NCBI GenBank assembly: GCA_028023455.1
Contig: JAQFVV010006645.1
Coordinates: 498,001 to 562,000 of the forward strand
Reading direction: 5' to 3'
Source of the DNA: Epiperipatus broadwayi
Lineage: Eukaryota; Onychophora; Udeonychophora; Euonychophora; Peripatidae
Length of the DNA stretch: 64,000 bases
Shown: piece after piece, positions 12,883-25,021 of the stretch
Position numbering within the stretch: the first letter of the stretch is position 1
Layout of the letters: each line of letters opens with the position of its first letter
Notes under the pieces: generated by a model
Told to the model about the DNA's origin: nothing
The model's database searches: none
The model's input: only the letters and a program-made list of their open reading frames with translations
Translations under genes and position numbers: made by a program

Positions 12883-15371
12883 CCATCCCCATTTGAGAGT
12901 AAAATGCGTCATTTTTGACCATTTTATCTCTGACAACTTTAATGCTTAATTAATATTTACTGTTTTTCTAAGTTTGCCTTTTAATATCTTTTACTTTCCA
13001 TACTAAGGGCAATCTCAATTAGGCTTTACTCCTTTTGATGCTGGCAACATTGCTTACAATGTTCTGAGTCCTGGATATTGACCATGAGGACAAACTAATT
13101 TTGTGGCACAGGGATCTTTTAGAAATGAGGCTGGATGCAGATTTGCTGACTTATACCGACTTACACTATGAAATTTTCAACTGTCCATAGCGTTGTATGC
13201 TGGCAATTCTTTTGATTGGACTTTGACTAAGAAAAGGTCGCTGCAAATGGCAGGAGTTTTCAACTGTTCCATTTTGATCTTATGCTTTGGAAAATGAGGT
13301 ATGAGGCATAGGAATTCTCCCCTGAAAAAGTGACTTATGGCTTACTCTGGATTGTCGCCAGTGTGCATTTTAAAAGAGGAATGACCCCTGCCAAGTCCAT
13401 TACAGGTACTAAAATTTATCCAGTCAACAGCTTTAAACTTATCCTTAACTAAAACATTTCTATACTACCCTCATTCCCTTTAGTTTCAAATCCTTATAAC
13501 TCTTAATATAACTTAGATTGACTTATATTTTACCAACCTTACCAAATTATATCTAATTCATACGACTATATATCTTACATATTTATCTTATCTTGACACT
13601 ATTATTCTCAATCTATCACAGACATTAAGTTACACATTTATTTATATTACAATATTTTTTTTAAACCATTACTTTACCTTCTTTATCTATGTGTGTATAT
13701 TTAGAAAAAACTATTTTACTTATATTAGTTCTTCATTATTATCAAATACTTTTATTGTAGTTTTATTTGCTTGATTATTTTAAACAATTTATTTACATCT
13801 CTATACATCTCCATTTATTACTTGCATATATTTAAACCTACAACTTACTTTACTTGTTAAATTATTAACTTGATCTTATTTTTGGGACGACTTTACATCA
13901 TTTTTTCTCTTTTAATACTATGCATGGATCCAAAAAAAATCTTTATTTATTATGAAGTCCTTCTTTATTATTATTTACTACAATATTACGCATTTATTTA
14001 ACTTGATTTATCGATTGTTCATTTTAACTATTTGACCTACTTATTTATTTAAATTTTTCTTAATTAATATGTGCGTGAGAGAAAAAAAATCTTTTATTTT
14101 ATGAAGCCTCGTTATTATTATTACTTAAACAATCCATCATTTTAAATAGCAAATTCACCTACGTTAGAATAATTATTTTAAACTCATAGTCCATTTCTAG
14201 TCCTTATTGTTTCCATTTACTTTAATATTCCGCCCGATTACTAACTTTTAAACTTTATCAGGCGGTTCCTTCTTTCTACATACTAACTCTATAATATAAA
14301 CTAACTTTCCTCTCTTATTTTATCCTGCTTTTATAATTTATTACTTTATCTCTTTCTCTTTCCATTCTATTTTCAGCTTTGTAAATAAGAAAACCTTGAT
14401 TCCCAGCACACTCTGTATTACTTCAGTAATTGTGAATATTTTTTCCTACACTTTCTTTTTTTTTAAGTCTCTATCTAAAATGAATACGAACAATTCCTTT
14501 TAACCTTTCTTATTTTCTATCTTGATTAATTTTAATTCTCTAAACTACTATGACTTAATGCTATCTTCTGCCTTTTGATCTACATAAGTTTCTACTTTAT
14601 CTGTTTCAATGCTATCTGATTCTAACTCAAATCTCAAATTTTATGTCCTTTATCACCTCAACTTCCTGACTTTATTTAGTTAAATCTAACTCTCTGCTTT
14701 CTTGGTTCTTCTCTACATTTCCTGTAATTTCACATCTTATTTCTGCTCTGAGTTCACTTAATTTCTCCTTTAACCTGACTAATTTCTTCCTTCAATTCTG
14801 CTTTGAGTTTTTGTTGGCTTTGTTCAAATTTCTGACACAATTCTTCTTTGAGTTTTTGTTGGCTTTGTTCAAATTTCTGACACAATTCTTCTTTGAGGTC
14901 TTGATGACTTTGTTCAAATTTGTGACACAATTCTTCTTTGAGGTCTTGTTGATGTTGCTCAAATTTTTGCATCATATTCATCATCATCTGTGTCTTGGAA
15001 ATTTTTTCTTTCTCTTTTTCCTCCATTTTTAAACAATATTTAAATACGAACTGTTTATTTTTTTTACTAAAACAGAAACACATGCTGATTCCACCACCTT
15101 TTGTCCATTTCCTCTACCTACTCCTAATGCTTCAGCTCTGCCCATAATACCCAATTGTCTCTGATTTAACAGAATGATTTATTTGAACTAACGTGAATGT
15201 TAAAATCTCTTTTCATTTAAAGAAAAAAAAGTTTTCGGTCAATTCTTTTTTTTAAATTAAAACACCTTCACATGCATAATTTAGCTTTTTCAGATTTTTA
15301 TTTTCAACAAGAAACAAAGTATTTAATTACCATTGTTTTTCAGGTTCAGCCCCAAGTTGGGTATAACCATT
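12883..15371 (-). mobile_element. Interior of non-autonomous LTR retrotransposon A
   Basis: The 2489-bp interior lies between the 3' LTR (11256-12882) and the start of the 5' LTR at 15372. In minus-strand order it has a decayed primer-binding site (TGG at 15367-15369, two bases from the LTR), a gag-like coiled-coil frame (14754-15083), AT-rich filler, and a polypurine tract AAATGGGGATGG against the 3' LTR (12883-12897). No protease, reverse transcriptase or RNase H is seen. A stretch at 13000-13450 on the minus strand gives short frames with closely spaced Cys/His that could be an integrase zinc-finger remnant; this is weak. The element must be moved by another element's enzymes. Confidence 0.82.
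14754..15083 (-). pseudogene. Gag-like coiled-coil ORF, element A (truncated)
   Basis: A 109-codon frame, Met at 15081-15083. After a Lys-rich start and a Met-rich MMMNMMQ segment (near residues 33-39) it has four tandem 15-residue units of the form FEQSQQKLKEELCQK, a heptad-like pattern expected to form a coiled coil. A short KEEISQVKGEIK tail ends at a stop. In the homologous copy near 20 kb the same tail continues for ~70 more residues, so copy A is cut by a frameshift or stop just after GEIK. Invertebrate gag proteins often begin with a coiled coil, and the position just after the primer-binding site fits gag; no nucleocapsid zinc knuckle is present. It may encode only an oligomerising protein. 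Confidence 0.6.
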
Positions 15372-15467
15372 TGTACTGGGTTCGAATATGTGTCTATCGA
15401 AACACCAACCTCTTAGGCAGAGAAGAACATACTTGGAGAGTATGTATGCCCAAATGATAGCTATAAA
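15372..15467 (-). mobile_element. 5' LTR of element A, cut by assembly gap
   Basis: Only the terminal 96 bases (LTR 3' end) precede the run of N. The shared CAAATGATAG variant makes it resemble the 5' LTR of element B (20615 onward) more than its own 3' LTR, which has CAAACAATAG. Confidence 0.8.
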
Positions 15468-15967
15468 NNNNNNNNNNNNNNNNNNNNNNNNNNNNNNNNN
15501 NNNNNNNNNNNNNNNNNNNNNNNNNNNNNNNNNNNNNNNNNNNNNNNNNNNNNNNNNNNNNNNNNNNNNNNNNNNNNNNNNNNNNNNNNNNNNNNNNNNN
15601 NNNNNNNNNNNNNNNNNNNNNNNNNNNNNNNNNNNNNNNNNNNNNNNNNNNNNNNNNNNNNNNNNNNNNNNNNNNNNNNNNNNNNNNNNNNNNNNNNNNN
15701 NNNNNNNNNNNNNNNNNNNNNNNNNNNNNNNNNNNNNNNNNNNNNNNNNNNNNNNNNNNNNNNNNNNNNNNNNNNNNNNNNNNNNNNNNNNNNNNNNNNN
15801 NNNNNNNNNNNNNNNNNNNNNNNNNNNNNNNNNNNNNNNNNNNNNNNNNNNNNNNNNNNNNNNNNNNNNNNNNNNNNNNNNNNNNNNNNNNNNNNNNNNN
15901 NNNNNNNNNNNNNNNNNNNNNNNNNNNNNNNNNNNNNNNNNNNNNNNNNNNNNNNNNNNNNNNNNNN
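15468..15967. other. Assembly gap, 500 N
   Basis: Exactly 500 N, a conventional placeholder. A complete 5' LTR would need about 1.5 kb here, so the true gap is probably larger than shown or the LTR is truncated. The long frames running through it are artefacts. Confidence 0.99.

Positions 15968-16440
<473 letters not shown>

Positions 16441-16500
<60 letters not shown>
16441..16500. repeat. (AT)30 microsatellite
   Basis: Sixty bases of perfect AT abut the end of the next LTR (TG at 16503). The IYIY frames crossing it are artefacts. Confidence 0.97.
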
Positions 16501-16502
<2 letters not shown>

Positions 16503-16504
<2 letters not shown>

Positions 16505-18126
16505 TACCAGATTCAATATGGGATGTTCGAAACACTGGTCTCTTAGGCAGAGAAGAACAAACTCGGAGAGTATGTATGCCCAAACAATAGCTATAAAATA
16601 TACAACTAGCATTACATTTCCAGGACATAACTTCTTCTCGACTGTTGAGTTCAACACCAGAGTTCAAAGCACTTTTTTCTTTCATGTAAACATGGGCGTC
16701 AGCTATTTATTCAGAAGAATAAACAACACACTTTGAACAATGGCCGCTAACTCAACACCTAAACATCCATGACTAGCTCAGTTGTTGGTAATCACTAACA
16801 GATTATACATAAATAGTGGTGAAAAGATTTGTAAGAGAGATTGGTAAAAAGAATTGATAAAAAAAATTGACTGATCCATAAAGTTTAATTTTAAAGACAA
16901 TTTTTTAACTGACATTTACTAATTTTAAACATTTTATAAATCTAAAATAACACACATACATTTTAAATTAACACACTATAATATATCTTATGAGAAAGCA
17001 TAAATAATGTTTGATGTTTGTAAAATCATATAGCATTCCCAAACATGCACATCAATAGTTCATTTTATGCATGCTTATAGAGTTCAAATTACTTGTCTCT
17101 GGAGGATTTACAAATTAATGCAATGCAATGGCTATTATAGAAATAAGATATGAAATATTACCGAGGATTTTGAATGTGGATGTAGAACTTCATTTTCTTT
17201 GGTTACTGCTTTAGGTGAGAATATTTCCAGCCAGCTGGGGCATTTCCTTAATGAGTTTCATTATTATTCACGATTATTATTATTGGAGACAATTAGATAC
17301 TGACGGAGATTCTTCAAGTTGTTACACTGACATTATTTTATGGGCAGAGCTTCCTGTTTTCATCAGACTTCAGGCTGTGGAGAGACGTGTTCCCAAAAGC
17401 TGCTCAGCACTGCATTTTTGTTTCTGGATACATAATAAACTGAACTGTTATCTGAACTGAAACAATTAAGTTGACTGAATGTCCTCATGTTAACTGACTC
17501 AATTGATTATCTGATAAAAAAAAGGTCTATTTATACCTGCAATGTGTTGTCCTTGTAATATCCTCTGGTGATATTTGTTGTTGAAATTCCTTTGATAATC
17601 CTTTGACGTGTTTTGGAAGATCATTTAGTTAGTAATAGCCATGTAAATGTGTTGTTTTATATAATTTTAATTAATAGCCATCGCTGTGTTTTTAATGATA
17701 ATCTTCTTTTATTTTATTTTAATATTTATTCCGCATATATTTTTATTTATTTACAATTGCACATATATACGTGCATATAAAACTGGTTTTAAGATTACTT
17801 TTTCTTTAATTCAAATGAAAAGACATTTGTATTTTTTTAAACTTTAAATTATATTTCGATTAATAATAATAAACTCTACTTCCTTTTATAAAACTTTTAG
17901 TTTATCTTTTCTAACCAAAACTCCCCCTCCCCCTTTTAATCAATTATTTTCTAACTTTTATTTCAAAACTAATGATAGAAAACTATTTGACTCTTATTTT
18001 TTTCGAAAACAAACTGTAATAAACTCTTCAATATTTAATTTTACATTTTTCTTTTACGAAAGATTATTTTAATAATTTTTTTAAATAAAATTATTATGTG
18101 CGAATATTCAATATTGGTATATAACA
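16503..18126 (-). mobile_element. 3' LTR of non-autonomous LTR element B
   Basis: 1624 bp, TGTTATAT at 18126 to GGTACA at 16503 on the minus strand. It differs from the 3' LTR of element A by only scattered substitutions and small indels, and carries the same minus-strand TATA box at 17524-17537. It is clearly more divergent from its own 5' LTR partner at 20615. Confidence 0.88.
17524..17537 (-). promoter_or_regulatory. LTR TATA box, element B 3' LTR
   Basis: GGTATAAATAGACC on the minus strand, conserved in all three long LTR copies. Confidence 0.7.
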
Positions 18127-19732
18127 CCATCCCCATTTGAGAGTAAATGCGTCATTTTTGACCATTTTATCTCTGACAACTTTAATGCTTAATTTATTAT
18201 TTTTCTAAGTTTGCCTTTTAATATCTTTTACTTTCCATACTAAGGGCAATCTCAATTAGGCTTTACTCCTTTTGATGCTGGCAACATTGCTTACAATGTT
18301 CTGAGTCCTGGATATTGACCATGAGGACAAACTAATTTTGTGGCACAGGGATCTTTTAGAAATGAGGCGGATGCAGATTTGCTGACTTATACCGACTTAC
18401 ACTATGAAAAACGAAGCGTTGGCTGGCAATTCTTTTGATTGGACTTTGACTAAGAAAAGGTTGCTGCAAATGGCAGGAATTTTCAACTGTCCATTTCCAT
18501 CTTATGCTTTGGAAAATGAGGTATGAGGCATAGGGATTCTCCCCTGAAAAAGATACTTACGACTTACTCTGGTTGTTGCCAGTGTGCATTTTAAAAGAAA
18601 AATGACCCCTGATAAGTCCATTACGGGTACTAAAATTTATCCAGTCAACAGCTTTAAACTTATCCTTAACTAAAACATTTCTATACTACCCTCATTCCCT
18701 TTAGTTTCGAATCCTTACACTCTTAATACAACTTAGATTGTTTATAAACCCTTACAAACATTATTTTAAATATTTATTTACATTAATCTAGTCTTGAATA
18801 TTATTTTCAAACCCTTATGAACATTTTAAATATTAGTTTTATGATACTATTTTTAAACCATTATTTTAACTTCTTTATCTATGTGTGTGTATTCAGAAAA
18901 ACTATTTTTATTATATTGTTCTTCATTATTATACAAATACTTTTATTTATTTTATTTGACTTGATTACTTTAAACTTTAAATCATTTCTTTACTTCCTTT
19001 ATTACTTGCATATATTCAAAAACAACTTACTTTACTATGATTCATTATTACACTGATATTTTTTTTTGGTGACTTGACTTTAAATCATTTATTTACTTCC
19101 TTTTATTACTGTGCGTGTATTCCAAAAAAAAATCTATTAGTTTATTATGAGTCATTCTTTATTATTATTTACTACAGATATATTACGCTTATTTATTTAA
19201 CTTGATTTTATCGATTTTATTTTAACTATTTGACCTACTTATTTATTTACGAACATTTTTCTTAATTAATATGTGCGTGGAGAGAAAACAAAATCTTTTA
19301 TTTTATGAAGCCTCCGTTATTATTATTACTTAAACAATCCATCATTTTAAATAGCAAAATTCACCTACATCAAAATAATTATATTAAACTCATAGTCCAT
19401 TTTCAGTCCTTTTTGTTTATTTTCTTTACTATTCCGCCCGTTTACTAACTTTTAAACTATGTCAGGCAGTTCCTTCTTTCTTTCTACAAACACTATAATA
19501 TAAACTAACTTTCTTTTCTTATAATTTATTATCCTTTTTTAATCATTTATTACTTTATCTCTTTCTCACTCCATTCTATTTTCAATCTTGTGAATAAGAA
19601 AACCTTTAAGATTCACAGCCCTCTGTATTTTTCCTAATCGTGAATATTTTTTCCTACGCTTCCTTTTTATTTTAAATCTACATTTAAAACCAACACAAAC
19701 GCTTCCTTTTGAAAATGCTATTACGTTATTTT

Positions 19733-20179
19733 CTATTTTTTTATTTTTAATTCTCTATCACTATACTTAATGCTATCTTCTGCCTTTTGATCTACATAAG
19801 TTTCTACTTTATCTGTTTCAATGCTATCTGATTCTAATCCAAATTTTATGTCTTTTATCACCTCAACTTCCTGACTTTCTTTAGCTAAATCTATCTCTAT
19901 AATTTCTTGGTTCTTCTCTACATTTCCTGTTATTTCACATCTTATGTCTCTTACTTTTGCTCTGAGGTCCTTAATTTCTCCTTTAACCTGACTAATTTCT
20001 TCATTCAATTCTGCTTTGAGTTCTAACTGGCTTTGCTCAAGTTTCTGATACAATTCTTTTTTGAGGTCTTGCTGACTTTGTTCAAAATTTTGCATCATAT
20101 TCATTATCATTTTCATCATCATCTGCATCTCAAATATATCCTTTTCCACTAACTGGGGATTTTTAAAATATATGTGCAC
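19733..20179 (-). CDS. Gag-like coiled-coil ORF, element B (longest form)
   Basis: 148 codons. After a short leader and a Met-rich segment it has only two 15-residue units (FEQSQQDLKKELYQK and LEQSQLELKAELNEE), against four in copy A. Then follow EISQVKGEIKDLRAKVRDI, an acidic middle and a Lys-rich end. Heptad-like Leu/Gln/Glu spacing predicts a coiled coil through most of the first half. It lies about 410 bases downstream of the primer-binding site on the same strand, where gag belongs. No zinc knuckle, protease or RT motif is visible. Gag identity is inferred from position and coiled-coil character. Confidence 0.55.
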   Translation of the reverse strand: MHIYFKNPQLVEKDIFEMQMMMKMIMNMMQNFEQSQQDLKKELYQKLEQSQLELKAELNEEISQVKGEIKDLRAKVRDIRCEITGNVEKNQEIIEIDLAKESQEVEVIKDIKFGLESDSIETDKVETYVDQKAEDSIKYSDRELKIKK

Positions 20180-20592
20180 CCATGTTTTTATATTATCATG
20201 TTCCCTTTATAATGCCTCTAGTCTTTTTATTAATTCCTCAAGCTCTATATCTTTTCCTATTTTGAAACCATATATTTTTTTTTCAAACTAGCGCTTAAAT
20301 TAAACTAAATGTAATATACGACTTATTTATTTATTTTTCTACCCCCTTTGTCCTTCTCTTTACCCGTTCTAACATCTCAGCTCCACCCATAATACCCAAT
20401 TGCCTCTGATTTAACATAATGATTTATTTTAAATAACGTAAATAGCATAAATCTCTTTTCATTTAAAGAAAAAAGTTTTCGGTCAGTTCTTTTTTTAAAA
20501 TTTGAACCACTTTAAATATGTAATTTAGCTTTTGTATAAAAAAAAATTTTTAAACAAGAAACAAAGTATTTAATTACTATTGTTTCTTACAT

Positions 20593-20612
20593 CAAGCCTC
20601 AATTGGGCGCCA
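20593..20612 (-). other. Retrotransposon primer-binding site
   Basis: TGGCGCCCAATTGAGGCTTG on the minus strand starts two bases after the 5' LTR end (TACA). This is where a tRNA 3' end would prime minus-strand synthesis. Confidence 0.8.
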
Positions 20613-20614
20613 TT

Positions 20615-22220
20615 TGTACCGGGTTTGATATGGGATGTTCGAAACACCAGCCTCTTAGGCAGAGAAAAACATACTCGGAGAGTATGTATGCCCAAATGAT
20701 AGCTATAAAATATATAACTAGCATTACATTTCCAGGACATAACTTCTTCTCGACTGTTGAGTTCAACACCAGAGTTCAAAGCACTTTTTTGTTTCATGTA
20801 AACATGGGCACCAGCTATCTATTCAGAAGAATAAACAACGCACTTTGAACAATGGCTACTAACCCAATGGCTAAGCATCCACAACTAGCTCAGTTGTCTA
20901 ACAGATTATACATAATTAGTGGTGAAAAGAATTGTAAGAGAGATTGGTAAAAAGAATTGATAAAAAAAATTGACCGACAAATAAAGTTTAATTTTAAAGA
21001 CAATTTATTAACTAACATTTACTAATTTTAAACATTTTATAAATCTAAAATAACACACACATTTTTAATTAACACACTATAATATATCTTATGAGAAAGC
21101 ATAAATAATGTTTGACATTTATAAAATCATATAGCATTCCCAAACACACACATCAATCATTCATTTTATGCATGCTTATAGAGTTCAAATTACTTGTCTC
21201 TGGAGGCTTTACAAAAATAATGCGATGCAATGGCTATTATAAAAATAAGAATATGAAATATTATTACCTAGTATTTTGAATGTGGACATAGAACTTCATT
21301 TTTTGGTTACTGCTTTAGGTGAGAATATTTCCACCCAGCTGGGACATTTCCTTGATGAGTTTCATTATTATTTGCAATTAATATTATTGGAAACAATTAG
21401 ATACTGACAGAGATTCTTCAAGTTGTTATGCTGACATTATTTCACAGGCAGAGCTTACAGTTTTCATCAGACTTCAGGCTGTGGAGAGACATGTGTTCCC
21501 AAAAGCTGCTCAGCACTGCATTTTTGTTTCTGAATACATAATAAACTGAACTGTTATCTGAACTAAAACAATTAACTCGACTGAATGTCCTCACTGAACT
21601 TAACTGACTCAATTGATTGTCCGATAAAAAAAAAGGTCTATTTATACCTGTGATGTGTTGTCCTTGTAATATCCTCCAGCAAATCTGTTGTCAAAATTCC
21701 TCTGATAATCCTTTGACAACATGTTTTGGAAGATCGTTTAGTTAGTAATAGCCATGTAAATGTGTTGTTTTATATAATTTTAATTAATAGCCATTGCTGT
21801 GTTTTTAGTGATAATCTTCTTTTATTTTAATATTTATTATGCATACATTTTTATTTATTTACAATCGCACATATATACACACATATATAACTGGTTTTAA
21901 GATTACTTTTTCTTTAATTCGAATGAAAAGAGATTTGTACTTTTTTAAACTTTAAATTATATTTCGATTAATAATAATAAACTCTACTTCCTTTTATAAA
22001 ACTTTTAGTTTATCTTTTCTAACCAAAACTCCCCCTCCCCCCTTTTAATCAATTATTTTCTAACTTTTATTTCAAAACTAAAGATAGAAAACTATTTGAC
22101 TCTTTTTCGAAAACAAACTGTAATGAACTCTTCAACATTTAATTTTATGTTTTTCTTTAAGAAAGATTATTTTAATAATTTTTTTAAATAAAATTATTAT
22201 GTGCCAATATTCAATATTGG
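20615..22220 (-). mobile_element. 5' LTR of element B
   Basis: Ends GGTACA at 20615 on the minus strand. Homology to the other LTRs runs to about 22220, after which sequence shared with the Penelope-like tail takes over within an AT tract, so the first ~10-20 bases of the LTR may be lost or merged (a TTACA also occurs at 22238-22242). It has the TATA box at 21635-21648. Many differences from the 3' LTRs are TG-versus-CA pairs. Confidence 0.82.
21635..21648 (-). promoter_or_regulatory. LTR TATA box, element B 5' LTR
   Basis: GGTATAAATAGACC, minus strand. As the 5' LTR promoter this is the one that would have driven element B. Confidence 0.7.
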
Positions 22221-22427
22221 TCCAATATATATATATATTACAAATTGATGTCTGTATTTCTTCAAAATAATATACGTAAATTTATAAATAAATATTTGAA
22301 AATACAGTACTTAATAGTTTATAAAAAATATATGTATAACCATCACTTAGAAGCATTTTCAACTAACTTGTAGCTTTGTCAACTATCACTTTTTAAAAAA
22401 TGTCAGCTTTTCCATAATTCCACGATG

Positions 22428-22949
22428 TCAATCTTCCCATAATTCTGTGATCTTAATGTTTGCTGCTTGCATATTAATTAAATCTTGCTTAAATTTATAA
22501 ATTAACATTGCCTCTTTAATTTTCTTTTTGTTATTATTTCTTTCAGTTTCTAATATTTTTACATTTTTATAATTAAAATCAAAACCATATACGCATGATT
22601 TATTATGGTCATAAAAAACAGAAGCTGATAAAGTATCATTATTTTTAAAATTTTGTCTTGTATTTTGAACCTTTTTAAATAATAATATATGCTCTTTTGT
22701 TCTTTTTTCCAATGTGCACCTCGATTCACCTATATATTTATTTCCACACCTACATGTCCATTTGTAAATGATACAATTTTTATTTGTCAATAAAGTTTTA
22801 TCTTTTGAATTGTTTATTAATTTATTTAATGTAGGTGGTGCATAAAATGCAATATCACATATTTCTTTATAAATTTTCTTAATGAAACTTGCCTGTTGAT
22901 TTGAAATATATGGTATTGATATCATAGTTTTTATCAGAAGAATTAACAT
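22428..22949 (-). pseudogene. Penelope-type GIY-YIG endonuclease domain
   Basis: 173 codons. The N-terminal part has the linker typical of Penelope-like proteins: SIPYIS, then FYAPPTLNKLINNSKDK around residues 35-51. The GIY-YIG core follows as CIIYKWTC (59-66), a CRCGN turn, KYIGE (71-75) and EKRTKEH (81-87), keeping the two core Tyr, the Arg and the His. A later Glu-rich segment could supply the metal-binding Glu. In intact elements this domain nicks target DNA for target-primed reverse transcription in the nucleus. The domain looks fairly complete but has lost its in-frame connection to the RT at 22879-23472. Confidence 0.85.
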
Positions 22950-23472
22950 TATTATTAATATTTTTATATTTAGAAGTAAAAAAATTTATAGTATAATAAA
23001 CACAATCATAATTGTATCCAACATTTAACAATTCATTATAATAAATTTCAATATTTTTAGTTTTATCTGATGCATATTTACAATGGTTATCATTTCTAAA
23101 TAAAAAGGATTTCAAACCTGCCATTTTATGTGACATTGGTACTTTTGATTCATATAGAATATATCCTCTTTTTGCTATTGGTTTAAGAGTCATATAGTAA
23201 TCCAGTTTATCTTTGTTTCTAGTTATCTTGAGATCTAAAAATTGAACACTCATTGAATTTTCATCTGTTTTAATCCACTTTAAGCCCTTTATATTATTTA
23301 ATTCATTAAAAAGATCATTAATAGCCTTTGGCTTTCCACAAACAAAAACATCAACAGATCGATTGTATAAAATAATCTCTCTCTGATAATTTTCCTTTTT
23401 TAAAATATTTTCTTCATATGTAGATATAACAAAATTACATATTTGAGCAACTGTAGGAAGGCCGAGGGCCAC
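22879..23472 (-). pseudogene. Penelope-type reverse transcriptase C-terminal part
   Basis: 197 codons. It begins near RT motif B (GLPTVAQICNF). The catalytic motif region reads YNRSVDVFVCGK at about residues 36-47, where families usually have R-Y-V-D-D: one Asp and the Tyr are lost, so the active site is broken. FLDLKITR (78-85) is the usual following motif, and a long Lys-rich thumb-like segment follows. The last ~20 codons read out of frame with the GIY-YIG part. The Met here is not a true start; upstream RT sequence is absent. Confidence 0.75.
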
Positions 23473-23475
23473 CCA

Positions 23476-23924
23476 CTATTTAGAAATTTTTCTAACTTTC
23501 GTCAGAATGAAGGATTCTAGATAAAATGTCCAAAATGGCCTGCCCCATACAATCTGACTTTGTTCCTATATTTGATAAATAAAAGTAACAGAAACATTAT
23601 AAATTAGTAATGGAATTTTAAATAAAAGAAGAGTTAGTATTAATAATAAAGGTATTTTAATGTGAATTCTTCAAATCCTGTATAAAAGCACTAACAGTTA
23701 AACAACTATACAGATTTTACATTGATGTAGTTGGTTTTAATTAAATACATCTTCCAAGGAAATAATATTAGGTAAACTGCTAGATGACTACATTTTATAA
23801 AAAGGCAGATCATCAAGTGAAAGGAGATTGTATGGTATTGAGTTTTCTGAAATTTAATTTTTATCATTTACATTTGGAATTTCTTAGTATATTGCTTTAG
23901 CAAAACTTATGTTCCATTAGCATA
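23476..23924. other. No recognised features
   Basis: AT-rich sequence between the Penelope-like relic and an RTE fragment. It may hold badly decayed RTE sequence, but nothing is clear enough to call. Confidence 0.4.
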
Positions 23925-24370
23925 TTCACCATGCCTATGTGTTTGAAAAGGAAAGTTTTTAAAAATGTGTTTTATCAGTTCTAATTTATGGATCTGAGAC
24001 TTGAATGGAAAAGCAATACACAAACTTCTGGCATGTTAGGAGTATCAAGAGATTGAAAATGAAATATATGAGCAAGAGTACAAACAGGTGTTACTGACAT
24101 CATTGAAAGTATTAAGAGATGGAAGTGGAGTTGAGATGGACATATTGCTAAAAGAGATGATAATAGATGAACAGTTGAAATCTTAAACTGGATTCCAAAA
24201 GAGTGTAAAACACCCAGAATGAGACCACATGTGAGATGGATGGATGAAATAAGAAAGTGTGCAGGAGTGATAGGGACAAGAGAGATTAGAGATCAGAGAA
24301 GATAGATTGAACTTGGGGAAACCTTCATCCAGCCATGGATTGATAATGGTTAATAATAATGTTGATGGTT
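23925..24370 (+). pseudogene. RTE-type LINE 3' fragment, copy 1
   Basis: Plus-strand sequence homologous to the ends of the two larger minus-strand RTE copies. It starts near the MPMCL...VF(N)KCVLSVLIYGSET region after the RT core (about 23930-24010), runs through the RTE C-terminal motif (RLKWSW-type, HIA+R, RW) with stops, and ends in the 3' UTR block acttggggaaaccttcatcc near 24311-24330, followed by a degenerate ATT/ATG tail. It is 5'-truncated, as is common for LINEs. Confidence 0.8.
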
Positions 24371-24379
24371 ATATTCAGA

Positions 24380-24870
24380 AAGTAGAGAGCAAATACTATG
24401 GTGTTATCCACTATCATTAAAAGATCAAGATTTATTTCTTGGAGATTTTAATGCACATTTTTATAGGAACATTAAACCTTCAACCAAAGTTATTATAAAT
24501 AATGATATTGGCTCTAGAAACTAAAATAGATTATTGTTTATTGAATTATTGTACAATGTTGTGAATTAAATACATTAATTAATTAAATAATATTTTTTAG
24601 ATTTTTAATAAAGGTTTGATATTATTGAATCTACAATTAATTCATAGTCTTAGAAAATTTAATTACATAATTCAAAAATTCTTTAAATAATAGCTATCCT
24701 GCAACAAAAATATTAAATGTATTGAGTATTAAGTAAAAATAACTATATTGAATTCCTTGAGGTTCTTACTTTTATAAATGATTTGAGAAATATTAATATT
24801 AAAGAATCAATATTTCATTATTCTGATGACTCTGTTATTATGAGTTAGATAATAATATAGATATTGCAGT
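24380..24870 (+). pseudogene. Jockey/CR1-like LINE fragments (endonuclease and RT)
   Basis: Two short decayed segments on the plus strand. The first reads DLFLGDFNAHF from about 24428, the GDFNA motif of the exonuclease/endonuclease/phosphatase-type LINE endonuclease. The second (about 24745-24840) reads FINDLRNIN...YSDDSVIM, matching the INDL and catalytic xxDD motifs of Jockey/CR1-type RTs. Sequence between them is shorter than in an intact element, so there is an internal deletion. Clade assignment is tentative. Confidence 0.6.
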
Positions 24871-25021
24871 TAGAAATTATTAAGAATGCTTCAAAAATAT
24901 TGTTCATTGATGATTTGAAAAACATGTATAAATGAAGGGAAAAAACTAAATGCAACTTGGTATGTTTCCTCATGTGAAATAAATATTAATATGGATTGAT
25001 ATTCACATCGTTGTACATTAT

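Larger units (their letters stand above)
18127..20614 (-). mobile_element. Interior of non-autonomous LTR retrotransposon B
   Basis: 2488 bp, collinear with interior A and of the same length within one base. The polypurine tract is the complement of 18127-18141, directly against the 3' LTR. The primer-binding site TGGCGCCCAATTGAGGCTTG lies at 20593-20612 on the minus strand, two bases from the 5' LTR; its TGGCGCCCAA start is the familiar primer-binding class of invertebrate Gypsy-like elements. Coding capacity is limited to the gag-like frame at 19733-20179; no pol is present. Confidence 0.85.
22221..23475 (-). mobile_element. Penelope-like element, 5'-truncated
   Basis: In minus-strand order: end of the reverse transcriptase, a linker, a GIY-YIG endonuclease domain and a ~200-bp AT-rich 3' tail ending in a TA tract. 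RT followed by GIY-YIG on one polypeptide is the hallmark of endonuclease-bearing Penelope-like elements. The 5' part of the RT is missing, and the two coding parts are in different frames around 22900, so this copy is dead. The tail (22243-22395) is the sequence that forms the palindrome at 38.1-38.4 kb. Confidence 0.85.

Noticed and set aside
13000-13450. Integrase domain in the interior of element A
   Set aside because: Cys/His spacing is suggestive in one short minus-strand frame, but the same segment in copy B (18240-18660) does not keep the frame. Too weak to annotate separately.
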